64,000 bases of DNA, from NCBI GenBank assembly GCA_029865385.1, contig JAOUGX010000007.1, positions 1 to 64,000 of the forward strand, given 5' to 3'. This document shows, one piece after another, positions 25,371 to 34,704 of the stretch (its first letter is position 1; every line of letters begins with the position of its first letter). Source of the DNA: Gammaproteobacteria bacterium. GTDB lineage: Bacteria > Pseudomonadota > Gammaproteobacteria > Steroidobacterales > Woeseiaceae. The notes below the pieces were generated by a model that did not search any database, was not told the origin of the DNA, and was given only the letters and a program-made list of their open reading frames with translations. Position numbers and translations under genes: made by a program.

Positions 25371-26389
25371 GAAGCTGTAGATCGCGGACAGAGATACCGT
25401 GTCGACGAGGTCTGAGAAGTCGGCACCGAGGTCGATCTGGGAGTTGTCGAATGCCAGTCCGATACCTAACGACCAGTGAATAGTATCCGTGCCCGGTGAC
25501 AGCAGCGCATGCTCTATCGGCTCGCTGGCTGCAGTGGCCCCTGGGCGATGGTCGGGATCAAGCCATACGCCGAGCCGAGCAGCAACAACGGGTGTGGATC
25601 GGAGGAACACATATTCGCCGCCCAGGTGAAATTCATCGCCGTCGTTAAGCTCAAGATCGTCGGTGTCAAAATCCTCTGGATTGAGTCGATCAAGGATGGT
25701 CGAGTACTCGACCCGATTCCAATCGAAGGCTATCGTCAGGCGTCCATTCTCTGACCGGAAGACAAATCCCAGGCCATCCTCTCCGGCAGATACGAGGTCG
25801 AGGCGAAGATCTGCAGGATGAAGTCTTCGTCGGGCAGAAATGCGTTCCGAACGATATCCACATTGCCTTGGAAATAGACGAGCGACAGGCCGAGACTCAA
25901 TGCGTCGGTCAATCGATAGGCACCAGAGAGCCCGTAGCTGACGACCTCGAAATCAGTGTGCACCCTATCGTCAGTGAATCGGCAACAGGTGGTGTCCACG
26001 CCCGCGAAGAGTCCCTGCGTCTGGCTAAGAGATTCGAAATTCGCTGGCTGGTGGCGATAAAGGGCGATCGACCATTTTTTGTACGGGTAGACAAGCGACA
26101 GGAAAGAGACGTCCGTAACGTCATCGGAAGAGGTGCCGCCGCTCAAACCGGCCACGACATCGACGCCGATGCCCGTCGGTTCGCCCTCGACCCGACCGCG
26201 AAGCGTAAAGGGTGTGGCGTAGCTCCAGGATCGGCCTTCGACAGAGATCTCGGCCCTGGTGATCTGCATGAGGCCGGCGGGGTTGGCGAAAGCGGCGGTG
26301 GCATCATCGGCCAGTGCAACGAAGGCACCGCCAAATCCCATGCTGCGCGCTCCAGGATTCGAGAAGCTGAACTGCAGGGTGGGCGGCAC
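25371..26389 (-). pseudogene. Third barrel copy, disrupted by internal deletion and frameshift
   Basis: The N-terminal half (from GTG 26389, residues like FSNPGARSMGFGGAFVALADDATAAFANPAGL) is intact to SYLPER near 25790; there the sequence jumps, without the ~100 residues found between these points in copies 1 and 2, to a segment GLGFVFRSENGRLTIAF in another frame that continues as LGGEYVFLRSTPVVAARLGVWLDPDH to VSLSAIYSF at 25371. The terminal stop codon is also lost. Signal-peptide-like sequence (KALFTTLALCLAAGAVPAQ) precedes 26389 but has no start codon. This is a decaying duplicate. Confidence 0.85.
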
Positions 26390-26499
26390 CGTAATATCCT
26401 GGGCAGGGACGGCGCCAGCCGCCAGACACAGCGCCAGGGTCGTGAACAGGGCCTTTCCGGATTGTTGGTCCTCGAGAAGGTCGAGGAGGGCGTTTGAGA

Positions 26500-27060
26500 G
26501 CGCGAATATGTTGTCTTATTTTCCCATGATTCCGCCGACTGGCGACAGACGATGTCAGGTCATACTACTTCCGAGACTCCGAAGTTTTCTTGCGACGGGC
26601 GATGAACTACCTTTGCCGCTGCATTCTGCGAAAGGGGAAACAGACGCAAGAACTATCAAAACCAGGAGCTTTGATATCAGCTGTTTCCTCTTTCTTGTTG
26701 TCCTATTCTTATACGCGCTCTATAGAGCAAGAAAATAGCGGCTTGTACGCACACAGTGGAGCCTAGGCTAATTCAAGAGCAAATCGAGTCCTTCGGTAAC
26801 TTATGAATTTACCGTGAAATAAAATCGTGAATCTGACGACCGGAAATATCAGGGATTATCTAATTCGAGAATAGACCGCAATCAGCCGGCCAAAGTGCAG
26901 CCCAGCCGCCCGAACCGCATGGTTAGTAAGCAAGTCTGCCCCTGCCCTCCAAAGGCAGGGGCCACAGCCCAGCGTTCCGCAAGACTCTGACACTTGTTTT
27001 TACTAATGTGCAAAGTTCTCAACATTGCGGAGCGAGTGTCTTCTTCCAGATCCGATATTT
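26500..27060. other. Gene-free stretch
   Basis: No convincing gene is seen. The only structured element is a perfect 9-bp hairpin GCCCCTGCC/GGCAGGGGC at 26938-26962 with a seven-base loop, not followed by a T run. The base composition is more A+T rich than neighbouring genes. Confidence 0.5.
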
Positions 27061-27207
27061 CTGCAGGTCTTGACGGTCTCTGAGTCGACGAACCAGGCGA
27101 TTTTCTTCTAAGAATGTACCAGCATACGGCATGGTTACGAGGTCAAATCTCGACAAAATTCTAAAGAAACGGAGCTGAAGACCGCATTGTTCCTCGATTG
27201 CAGAGTG
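27061..27207 (+). other. Conserved left flank of the attachment-site copy
   Basis: From AACCAGG (27091) to the tRNA-like segment (27208) is 117 bases; the same distance and many of the same blocks (TTTTCTTCTAAGAAT, CAAATCTCG-CAAAATTCTAAAG, GACCGCAT, GATTGCAGA) precede the copy at 36304. The TTCTAAGAAT and AAAATTCTAAAG blocks are inverted relative to each other and may be recombinase arm sites. Confidence 0.7.
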
Positions 27208-27254
27208 GATTTGTAATCAGTAGGTCCCGGGTTCGACTCCTGGTGCCGGCACCA
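27208..27254 (+). repeat. Attachment-site copy: 3' half of tRNA-Thr
   Basis: 47 bases identical to 13916-13962 of tRNA-Thr, from within the anticodon stem to the CCA end. The 5' half of the tRNA is absent, so this is not a working tRNA but a direct repeat made by integration at the tRNA gene. Confidence 0.95.
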
Positions 27255-27380
27255 CTTCAGATCTGCCAGTTGCTCCGTGCCGCCGAGCGATTGTCCAGCG
27301 GGCCCCGATCCGCGATTCCGGCGGGGGTAAACCTCGCATAAGTAAAAACCCCGGTAGCATGCCAGTCAAAGTCGGCCAAA

Positions 27381-27522
27381 GGGTGAGATTCAGGTGCCCT
27401 GCCGACGAAGGGCCGGGTCGGCGCGCTAGCATTGCGGCCTCGTTCTGCCGTCGTTCGCCCGGTTTCATCCAGGCCCGACGGATTGCGTCGCTGACATAAG
27501 GCCCCTTATACGTACTATCCGC
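27381..27522 (+). repeat. Direct repeat, copy A (~145 bp)
   Basis: Ends in GACGGATTGCGTCGCTGACA then TAAGGCCCCTTATACGTACT and ATCCGCC, shared almost exactly with copy C at 35168. The 5' third is more diverged. The 3' end contains nested inverted repeats, ATAAGG/CCTTAT inside CGGAT/ATCCG. It stands at the 3' end of the 1048-residue protein gene. Confidence 0.85.
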
Positions 27523-27527
27523 CTTGA

Positions 27528-30500
27528 TCATCTCGGCTCTGCCCCGTTGATCGCTCCCCACAGTTGTTGCGCACGATCATGCCAGCCCATCGCTTCCTGG
27601 AAATCCGCATAGCCGCCGATTGCATCGCCCGCAGCATCGTCGATAGCGCTCTGCGCCTGGTCTGTGATCCATCCTTCCACCTGCTCTGCCAGCAGTTCGT
27701 CGTAGCCGGACGTGAAGGTGCCATCCATCAGGATGATCGCAATCGACGCGCGCCGCAGATGTTCCAGTTTCGCTTTCTCGAGTTCGACCCACACCTGGAA
27801 AGCCGGCGGCGTGGCGATGAGCGCCTCCATTATCTCGGTGTAAGCGTCAATGACCAGTGACAGCAGTTCGAACTTTCGGTTCGTATCTTCCACCGTTGCA
27901 CCACCCGATGCGTCGGGCAGCATCCCCAGCACTGCGCCGCTGGCCGTATCCAGTTCCCAGTAGGCAACCCGCGCCGGGTCTGCCGGTAGCAGCAAGTGGT
28001 GCCGCGACGGATAGCGGCCGCGGTCGGCAACCGCAATGGGCCAGCTCTTGCTGTCATCGTCGCCGGCTATCGAGGTCACCCATTGGCCCAGTTGGTACGA
28101 CGGTCTGAACAGGTATTCCGTGTCACCGGCGATCGACATTGTGCTGGTTGTGAAGTTTTCGGCCTCAAGTATCGACAGCTGCAATGTGTGCCGCAGGTTT
28201 GCGGCGAACTCGTCCTCGCCAGGTGCGATCGTGCGCCAGTCAGAGAACGGCAGTATGTCTACCTTGCGGCGAAAATGGCCGCCTGCGCCGGGCAGGTCGC
28301 TGAACAGCATCATGCGGTAACCCGCCTGGAAACTGGCACGACCGGGACCGTTGGCGCCGGGCAACCGTGTGTTGAGTGCAAGCCAGCGTTTCGGCAGCCG
28401 CTCAACGCCGGCCTGTGTGGCGGCAATGATCGAGTCCTTGTCATGCGTTGCCGCAGCGGCGACCAGCCCCTCGCAGGACAGGTTCGACGAAATAATGTCG
28501 TCGAGCGCCGCTGCCGGGGTCGGTGCAGACGCCTCGACGGACAAATCGAATTTGCCAAGCAGGGCGAGCCGGGTTGCCTGCACATGCTCCTCGGTGAGTG
28601 GCGTGAGCGCCGTGCTGAGCAGCGGAAAACCGGCAAGCCGGCGCATCGTGCGCTGGTTGCCGATTTCCAATGTCAGGAACAAGCCACAGATGGCGCGCGC
28701 GGCCGGTACATCGCTGTCCGGTCGCTCGTAGGCAATCGTGGTTGTTGAATCGCCGGCCGGCACGGACAGGCGAATTTCCGCTTCGGTATTTTCAAAACCC
28801 TCTGCCACGACTTCGAAAACATAGGGCTTCGTCACATTCGCGTCGGCGAGCGTGACGATCCTGTCGGTTGCCGCGTCCAGTGCCTCAACAAAAAACAGGT
28901 GGCCGCCCGAAAGTTGTGCAAGCCTCGCAAAATGCTCGTCACGGGTCAGCGCGGAACGTACGCCGACGATGACCGCGGGGCAGCCGGTACTGATTTGCGC
29001 GGCATAGGCCGGTTGCTCGGAATCGGAACCGTCCGCATCTGTGATGAGCACGACGACGTTGGCGTCCTCGTTCGTGGCCCCGGCCAAAGCCTGGAAGTAG
29101 GTCGAGGTTTGTGGCGCGGTCGGGGCCTTGCGTCGAATCGATTCGGCCACGGCAGCAGGATCATCCGACCATTGCGAGAAATACTGCACCGTGCCGCTCT
29201 GCGGCGTGCCGGTGAAGGCGCCGGCGCGAAACGAGGAGGTTGGACGCTGCCGGGCAACGGCCTGGCAAATGCGTTCGACGATCGGCGCAAGACGGACGCC
29301 ACGGTACCGTTCGTCGAGGCTCGTGGACAGATCGAGCGCAAACGCGATGCGCGGCGCTTCGGGAAGATTGCGGGTCAGCCGCGCCGACATCGGGCGGCCG
29401 CCGTGATGCAACGCAAATACAGACAGCGGCAGTCCGTCGACCGGGCTGCCGTCGGCGCGAAGCAAGGCTGCTTCGATGCGCATGCGCGGATACTCGCTGG
29501 TGTTGATGGTTGCGTCGATGCGCTGCACCTGCGAGGCGAGCGCGCTGTCTGCATTTCCGAGCGGCAAGGGCCGGCCATCAATTTGCACACCATCACCGTC
29601 GGCCGTGATGCGCTCACCTTCGACGCTCAATACGTCACCGCTGAAGCCGAACCTTCCGGCGTCAGCCTCGTCCAGGTCGTCGCCCGAGACCAGAAATGTC
29701 GGCAGCACAGTGCGCAGCTGTTGCAACGGCATCGACAACAGGTCGTCGACTGACTGCGTCGGCAGAAAGCGAAGTTGCACGCGCCGGCCGATGAGGTCGC
29801 CAATCGGCCATTCGCCATCGAGTACGGGATCCGGCACGCCGGGAGCGCTGCGACGTGTAATCGAAACCGTCAGGCGCAGCGTCGGCGTTGGCACCGCATC
29901 CTGCAGTGGAGATTTGCGCGGTACGTTCACACAGTAGTGCTCGCCGAGGGTTGCGCCGGGCACATTCGGATTGGCAAAGACAGACGCACCGTCGTGCTCG
30001 ATGCGCAGCAGCGGCAACCAGGATGAAAGCGCGGACCAGTCGGTGTTTGCAGCGCGCGCCGTTGACGGTACTGCGGCCAGCAGCCGGTTCGACACCGCAT
30101 CGAGCGTGGCTGCATCGAGAGTGGCCGGCCGGAGATGTTGCGCCGCTGCGGTGCCGAGTTGTTCGAGCCAGCGATCGACCGGCGCCAGCGCTGCATCGGG
30201 TGCGAATGCCGGACGTGGCGGGCTGGTGTAAAGCGCGGTGTCGCCGAGCGCCGCAAAATCGATATTGCCATCGACAATTTCGGCGGCAAACCCGGCCTGT
30301 TGTAGCAGTGTCTTCAGCAGTTCGGTTTTTTCGCGTGCAGTGCCGATTCCGGAGCGCAGAACGCCGCGAATGCCGGCATGACCGGCGCGCTGAATTTGCG
30401 CGGCGTGCGTCGCCGAGACCCAGGGCCGCAATGCGATGTTGTCGCGCACAAAAGCGAAGATTGTTTCGATACTGCCGCTTGCGACCGCATCTCGTGCACG

Positions 30501-30674
30501 ATAAGCGAGATGATCCGGGCTTTGTTGCACGGCTTCGCGAATCTTTCGCCACAGTGAGAACGGCGCGCCCGCCGGCAGCGCATCGTCCCGGGAGCAGGCG
30601 TTCAACGCTGGCAACGAAGCCAAAGCTTGCAGAGCAGCAATTCGCTTGATGATCTCCCGGCGACTTATCGTCAT
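27528..30674 (-). CDS. Tat-type lipoprotein with transglutaminase-like and vWA domains
   Basis: A 1048-residue protein. The N-terminus MTISRREIIKR with LPALNAC looks like a twin-arginine signal with a lipobox, so export folded and lipidated. Residues ~60-125 resemble a transglutaminase-like fold (SIETIFAFVRDNIALRPW, GTAREKTELLKTLLQQAGFAAEIV), but Ala113 stands where the catalytic Cys is expected, so it is probably inactive. A von Willebrand A domain at ~440-610 has the MIDAS motif DLSTS (Asp448, Ser450, Ser452) and VVVLITDADGSDS. The C-terminal 350 residues are unrecognised. The frame is open to ATG 30707, but the start at 30674 gives a proper Tat signal. Role unknown; a surface-binding or scaffold protein is possible. 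Confidence 0.75.
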   Translation of the reverse strand: MTISRREIIKRIAALQALASLPALNACSRDDALPAGAPFSLWRKIREAVQQSPDHLAYRARDAVASGSIETIFAFVRDNIALRPWVSATHAAQIQRAGHAGIRGVLRSGIGTAREKTELLKTLLQQAGFAAEIVDGNIDFAALGDTALYTSPPRPAFAPDAALAPVDRWLEQLGTAAAQHLRPATLDAATLDAVSNRLLAAVPSTARAANTDWSALSSWLPLLRIEHDGASVFANPNVPGATLGEHYCVNVPRKSPLQDAVPTPTLRLTVSITRRSAPGVPDPVLDGEWPIGDLIGRRVQLRFLPTQSVDDLLSMPLQQLRTVLPTFLVSGDDLDEADAGRFGFSGDVLSVEGERITADGDGVQIDGRPLPLGNADSALASQVQRIDATINTSEYPRMRIEAALLRADGSPVDGLPLSVFALHHGGRPMSARLTRNLPEAPRIAFALDLSTSLDERYRGVRLAPIVERICQAVARQRPTSSFRAGAFTGTPQSGTVQYFSQWSDDPAAVAESIRRKAPTAPQTSTYFQALAGATNEDANVVVLITDADGSDSEQPAYAAQISTGCPAVIVGVRSALTRDEHFARLAQLSGGHLFFVEALDAATDRIVTLADANVTKPYVFEVVAEGFENTEAEIRLSVPAGDSTTTIAYERPDSDVPAARAICGLFLTLEIGNQRTMRRLAGFPLLSTALTPLTEEHVQATRLALLGKFDLSVEASAPTPAAALDDIISSNLSCEGLVAAAATHDKDSIIAATQAGVERLPKRWLALNTRLPGANGPGRASFQAGYRMMLFSDLPGAGGHFRRKVDILPFSDWRTIAPGEDEFAANLRHTLQLSILEAENFTTSTMSIAGDTEYLFRPSYQLGQWVTSIAGDDDSKSWPIAVADRGRYPSRHHLLLPADPARVAYWELDTASGAVLGMLPDASGGATVEDTNRKFELLSLVIDAYTEIMEALIATPPAFQVWVELEKAKLEHLRRASIAIILMDGTFTSGYDELLAEQVEGWITDQAQSAIDDAAGDAIGGYADFQEAMGWHDRAQQLWGAINGAEPR

Positions 30675-30825
30675 CGGTTTTCGTCGGCGCGCTCGTCCAT
30701 GCCGCAATCATACCGTGGCGGCCTCCGGGTGTTCCGCTTTTGGCGCAAAAATCGTATCCTGTGCGACGAACCGCGATTCTTCGCTGCGTTATCGGCACGG
30801 CTGGATTCGACAACAAGGAGTTGAC

Positions 30826-31326
30826 ATGGCCTCATCCAGAGTTTCGATGCTGCTTGTTCTTGCATTGCTAATGGTCGTTTCCGCGGTATACGCAGGAGCT
30901 CGCATTCCCGGTTCCGCGATTGTTCGCGTCGCTGACAGCGAGTACATCATTCCAATCGAATGCAACGACGCATCGCAGCCGGAGCAGGGCTTCTCAACCG
31001 AGCCCGCACGGATTACCAAGGAGAGAACCGGGCGCACGAGTGGCGTACGCCTGACGGTGCGACCATGGAAGGAGACGGCCTACCTCGTCATTTCGCTGGA
31101 TCGGTATGTTGCCTGGGCAGAGTCGCCGGCCGCGAGCGGCGGGGTCTTGCGCATGACGCTCAACATGAGCCCGGCGAGCCTGTTGGTCGACGGCACGCAA
31201 AAATTGCTCACCTACGATGAGTGGATGGCAGGCAACCGCCCGGCCGGACTGGATGGTGTGATGTTCGAGGCGAACTGTCGCGAGCGCGACCCGAATGCGC
31301 CGGCGTTCAGGAGCGGAGTTCAATGA
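30826..31326 (+). CDS. Secreted protein of unknown function
   Basis: A 166-residue protein with a clear signal peptide (VSMLLVLALLMVVSAVYAGA). The ATG at 30826 has AAGGAG six bases upstream. The mature part contains two Cys residues (IECND and EANCRERD) that might form a disulfide, and a beta-rich stretch (SGVRLTVRPWKETAYLVISLDRY). No family recognised. It is divergent from the vWA protein and followed after one base by a lipoprotein gene. Confidence 0.65.
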   Translation: MASSRVSMLLVLALLMVVSAVYAGARIPGSAIVRVADSEYIIPIECNDASQPEQGFSTEPARITKERTGRTSGVRLTVRPWKETAYLVISLDRYVAWAESPAASGGVLRMTLNMSPASLLVDGTQKLLTYDEWMAGNRPAGLDGVMFEANCRERDPNAPAFRSGVQ

Positions 31327-31327
31327 C

Positions 31328-31750
31328 GTGACAAACACAAAATATCGTTTTGCAATGGTAAGCGCCCCAGCCGCTGTGATGATATTGCTCATTGCTTGTG
31401 GCGGTGACAACACGGATCTTGCCGCCAATGACCGCGGTACTGCAGAGTCACAGCTGCCCGAGGACTTTCCGCGCGAGCTCGTGCCGCCGAGCTACGACAG
31501 GATCGAGTACGTCGATATGCGCGCATTCGGCAGCATCGAGGGCGCCAGCTTTGAAAGTGATGGCGCGGTGCATGTCGCGATCGATCATTACGTCGATTTG
31601 CTCGGCGGCCCGACGATCAATGTAGATTCCGGGGACGGTGACCGAATCAGCCAATGGCACTCGACTCCGTATCCTCCATGGATGCTCGCAGTGATCGGCA
31701 ATGACGGGGAAACGATCGTTACGGTTAGCAAGCCGCCGCAGAAAAAATGA
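31328..31750 (+). CDS. Small lipoprotein of unknown function
   Basis: A 140-residue lipoprotein: hydrophobic signal and lipobox LLIACGG. The start is a GTG one base after the previous stop, with GGAG ten bases before it, so it is probably translated with the upstream secreted protein. The mature part (DFPRELVPPSYDRIEYVDMRAF and later GDGDRISQWHSTPYPPWMLAVIG) resembles no family I know. Confidence 0.65.
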   Translation: MTNTKYRFAMVSAPAAVMILLIACGGDNTDLAANDRGTAESQLPEDFPRELVPPSYDRIEYVDMRAFGSIEGASFESDGAVHVAIDHYVDLLGGPTINVDSGDGDRISQWHSTPYPPWMLAVIGNDGETIVTVSKPPQKK

Positions 31751-31894
31751 GGAATTCTCCACGTATTCAAGTTATTGAACCGGGTTTTGGATTGAGACGA
31801 TCCCAGGCGTTGTCGGTGGTAAAAATCACAGAGCAACGAATCGGTTAGCTCACATCTCCGCTACATCGCCGTTATTTGACTCAGCAGCGGGTTT

Positions 31895-32042
31895 GGTGAC
31901 AGGGGACGATTCGCGCGCCTGAACGCCGAGGGGTCGGGCCGGCTTCGTCGGATGGCGGCCTCTATCTGCCGTCAACGGCCCGGTTTCAGCTCGCTACGAC
32001 GGTCTCGCTCCTGACAAAATGGCCTTTAAACGTACTATCCGC
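31895..32042 (+). repeat. Direct repeat, copy B (~148 bp)
   Basis: Begins GGTGACAGGGGACGATTCGC like copy C and ends CGTACTATCCGC like copies A and C; the middle has diverged (AAAATGGCCTTTAAA in place of ATAAGGCCCCTTAT). Otherwise the gene-free stretch 31751-32131 holds nothing I recognise. Confidence 0.85.
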
Positions 32043-32131
32043 GGTTTGCCTGCAGATAGTCGATGCAACGGAGCGGAGCGAAAACTCCATTTCGTTCGAT
32101 TCGAAATTGCTTCCGATGGATACGAAATAGA

Positions 32132-32713
32132 GTGAGCCAGTTTGAATACATAATGGTGCTGATCTCCATCGTGCTGGGGCTCGGCATCACGCATCTTCTG
32201 GCAGGCGTCGGCAGCCTCGTGTACAGGCTGTCCGGACAAGGGCCGCGAGTCCGACTGTACTGGGGCCACCTGACGTGGGTGGCATTTGTCTTCTGCTACC
32301 AGATCGGCTTCTGGTGGTGGGAGTTCAGTTGGGCGGAAGAGAACACCTGGGGCCTTCTGCTCTACTTCTTCCTTATTCTTTACGCCACTGCGCTCTTTCT
32401 GTTATGCGAAGTCCTGTTTCCGCGCCGGGCCGACGAGGTGACAGACTTCGAGGCCTACTTCATGGCAGTCCGGAAATGGTTTTACGGACTCATTCTCGCC
32501 GTTACGGCGATCGACGTCGCAGAGTCCATCCTCAAGGGGCCGGACTACATGGAGCGCCTCGGATGGATGTACTGGAGCCTGATAATTTCGCTGGTGGTGA
32601 TCTCCGTGACAGGCATGCTCAGGGACGGGCGCCGCCTGCATGGAGGCTTGGCGCTGGTTGCCTTTATCTTTCAATTCGTCCAGCTTCTGACGACCTACCC
32701 GCTATTGAATTAG
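32132..32713 (+). CDS. Six-helix membrane protein, unknown function
   Basis: A 193-residue membrane protein beginning MSQFEYIMVLISIVLGLGITHLL from a GTG at 32132, with about six helices to TTYPLLN at the end. This N-terminus is seen in a family of small uncharacterised membrane proteins in marine bacteria. The next gene starts 38 bases later on the same strand. Confidence 0.65.
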   Translation: MSQFEYIMVLISIVLGLGITHLLAGVGSLVYRLSGQGPRVRLYWGHLTWVAFVFCYQIGFWWWEFSWAEENTWGLLLYFFLILYATALFLLCEVLFPRRADEVTDFEAYFMAVRKWFYGLILAVTAIDVAESILKGPDYMERLGWMYWSLIISLVVISVTGMLRDGRRLHGGLALVAFIFQFVQLLTTYPLLN

Positions 32714-32751
32714 CACTTGCGTATACTGCCCGTCTCTACTGGTTGCTAACG

Positions 32752-34638
32752 ATGAAAGCCCCGAAGACACCCGTCCTCTACGCAACTCTCTTTCTGCTGC
32801 TGACGGCTGTTGCCTGCTCGTCGCCAGAAGACTCGGCGTCGGCTCCTGAAACCGACACTCCCCCACCGCGGCTGCAGGCACTCCACGTCGAGATGCGAGA
32901 CGGCGTTCGAATCGCGATCGACGTCTGGACCCCCGAAGGGCTACAGCCGGGCGCCACCGTTCCCGCGCTGATGCGCATGACCCGCTACTGGCGGGCCGAA
33001 GACGTCGTGGCCGCCGACGGCGGCGACGTCACCGCCGACTCCAACTACGAGCAGGCCGACCGCATCAACGGCGCCGGCTACGCCTATGTCGTCGTCGACG
33101 CACGTGGCACCGGCGCATCGTTCGGTACGCGGGACTATGAAATTACCGAGGACGAGGTGCGCGACTACGGCGAGATCGTCGACTGGATCGTCGCCCAGCC
33201 TTGGTCCAATGGCCGGGTGGGCTCCGTCGGGGTCTCCTACGAGGGCACCACTGCCGAGATGCTCGCGGTGAACCGCAACCCGGCCGTGCGCGCCGTCGCC
33301 CCGCTCTACCCGGACTTCAACCCCTTCGATCACCTGGTCTATCCGGGCGGCGTGTTCCTCGAGTTCTTCACCGATGAATGGGGACAACTCGTCTTCATGA
33401 TGGACAACGACGACATCTGCGGCTTGACCGGCAGTACCGCGGAGGCGGCCTGCGCAGAGATGAAACAACAGAGCCGCGGGGTCAAGCCGGTGGACGCCGA
33501 CACCGATCGATCGCTGCTTGCCGCCGCCGTCGAGGACCATGCCGCCAACTACAAGGTCGCCGAGGCCTACCGCTCGCTCGAGTTCAGGGACGACCCCCTC
33601 GGTACCGGCCCCCGTAACGTCGACCGCCTGTCTACTCCTTCCTGGAAAAAGCAGGAGATCGAAGGTTCGCGCGCCGCCATCTTCAGCCGCGTGGGCTGGC
33701 TCGACGCCGCTACGGCCGCGGGTGCTCTCAGCCGATTCAATACCTTCTCCAACCCGCAGCGCGTCGTGATCGGGGCACTCAGCCACGGCGGCAACTTCGA
33801 CACCGACCCGTTCCGGCCCGCCGACGCTCCTCCCGACCCATCCGCAGACGAGCAGTTTGCCAGCCTGATCGCGTTTTTCGATCCGCTTCTGAAGGGCGAA
33901 GTCGAGCCGGCCCCGGTAAGCTCCGAGATCCGCTACGTGACACTCGGATCCGGCGAGTGGCGCAGCACGCCGGTCTGGCCGCCAGAGGGCTTCGACGACA
34001 GGACCTTCTACCTGGGCGCCAACGGACACCTGGATCCCGAGCCGCCCGGCGCTGCCGGATCGGACTCCTACAGCGTCGACTACACAGCCACCACCGGCAC
34101 CGCCAACCGCTGGCACACCAACATCGACGGTAGCGACGTGGTCTATCCCGACCGGCGCGAGGAGGACCGCAAGCTGCTCACCTACACGTCGGCGCCGCTG
34201 CAGCGAGACACGGTGGTCACCGGCCAACCGATGATCACGCTGTACGTGCGCTCGGCGACCGACGACGCCGCGTTCTTCGCCTATCTCGAGACGGTGGCAG
34301 CCGACGGCCGCGTTACCTACGTGACCGAAGGGCAGCTGCGCGCCGTCTCCCGCAAGCCGGCCTCCGTCGAGGCCCCCTACTGGCATGCCGGCCCGTACCG
34401 GACCTTCCGGCGCGCGGACGCCCGGCCGATGCCGATCGGTGAGATCGAAGAGATCACGTTCGAGCTTTGGCCCACCTCGGTTCAGGTGCCCGCCGGGCAT
34501 CGCATCCGGGTCGCCCTTGCCGGCGCGGACGCCGGCAACTTCGCCCGTTATCCAAAGAGCGGAGAACCCGCGCAGTGGACGATCGAGCGTAGCGCGGAGT
34601 ACTCCTCGAAGATCGTGTTGCCGATGCGTGAGGAATGA
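32752..34638 (+). CDS. CocE/NonD-family hydrolase, lipoprotein (S15-like)
   Basis: A 628-residue serine hydrolase of the cocaine-esterase/X-Pro dipeptidyl-peptidase group. A signal with lipobox TAVACSS is followed by the alpha/beta hydrolase core: MRDGVRIAIDVWTPEG, VVVDARGTGASFGT, the nucleophile elbow GVSYEGTT near residues 161-168, and a His region at SHGGNFD; a C-terminal jelly-roll domain begins near residue 415 (FYLGANGHLDPEPPG) and ends in HRIRVALAGAD. Acylates or esters, including glutaryl-type beta-lactams, are typical substrates; the natural one here is unknown. G+C is higher than in neighbours, hinting at separate origin. Confidence 0.88.
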   Translation: MKAPKTPVLYATLFLLLTAVACSSPEDSASAPETDTPPPRLQALHVEMRDGVRIAIDVWTPEGLQPGATVPALMRMTRYWRAEDVVAADGGDVTADSNYEQADRINGAGYAYVVVDARGTGASFGTRDYEITEDEVRDYGEIVDWIVAQPWSNGRVGSVGVSYEGTTAEMLAVNRNPAVRAVAPLYPDFNPFDHLVYPGGVFLEFFTDEWGQLVFMMDNDDICGLTGSTAEAACAEMKQQSRGVKPVDADTDRSLLAAAVEDHAANYKVAEAYRSLEFRDDPLGTGPRNVDRLSTPSWKKQEIEGSRAAIFSRVGWLDAATAAGALSRFNTFSNPQRVVIGALSHGGNFDTDPFRPADAPPDPSADEQFASLIAFFDPLLKGEVEPAPVSSEIRYVTLGSGEWRSTPVWPPEGFDDRTFYLGANGHLDPEPPGAAGSDSYSVDYTATTGTANRWHTNIDGSDVVYPDRREEDRKLLTYTSAPLQRDTVVTGQPMITLYVRSATDDAAFFAYLETVAADGRVTYVTEGQLRAVSRKPASVEAPYWHAGPYRTFRRADARPMPIGEIEEITFELWPTSVQVPAGHRIRVALAGADAGNFARYPKSGEPAQWTIERSAEYSSKIVLPMREE

Positions 34639-34704
34639 GCCGCTAATGCCGCCTGCCTTTGCCGGCGCGCCCCGGATTTATCTGTATATCGTGTGGAGAA
34701 CTGA

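Noticed and set aside
26259-26738. 159-residue plus-strand frame ending in a hydrophobic helix
   Set aside because: Its first two thirds are antisense to the barrel pseudogene and there is no ribosome site; the hydrophobic end alone is weak evidence.
32941-34500. 519-residue frame on the minus strand
   Set aside because: It lies wholly opposite the CocE-like hydrolase, whose motifs are clear; the glycine/valine/arginine-rich product is typical of an antisense shadow in G+C-rich coding DNA.
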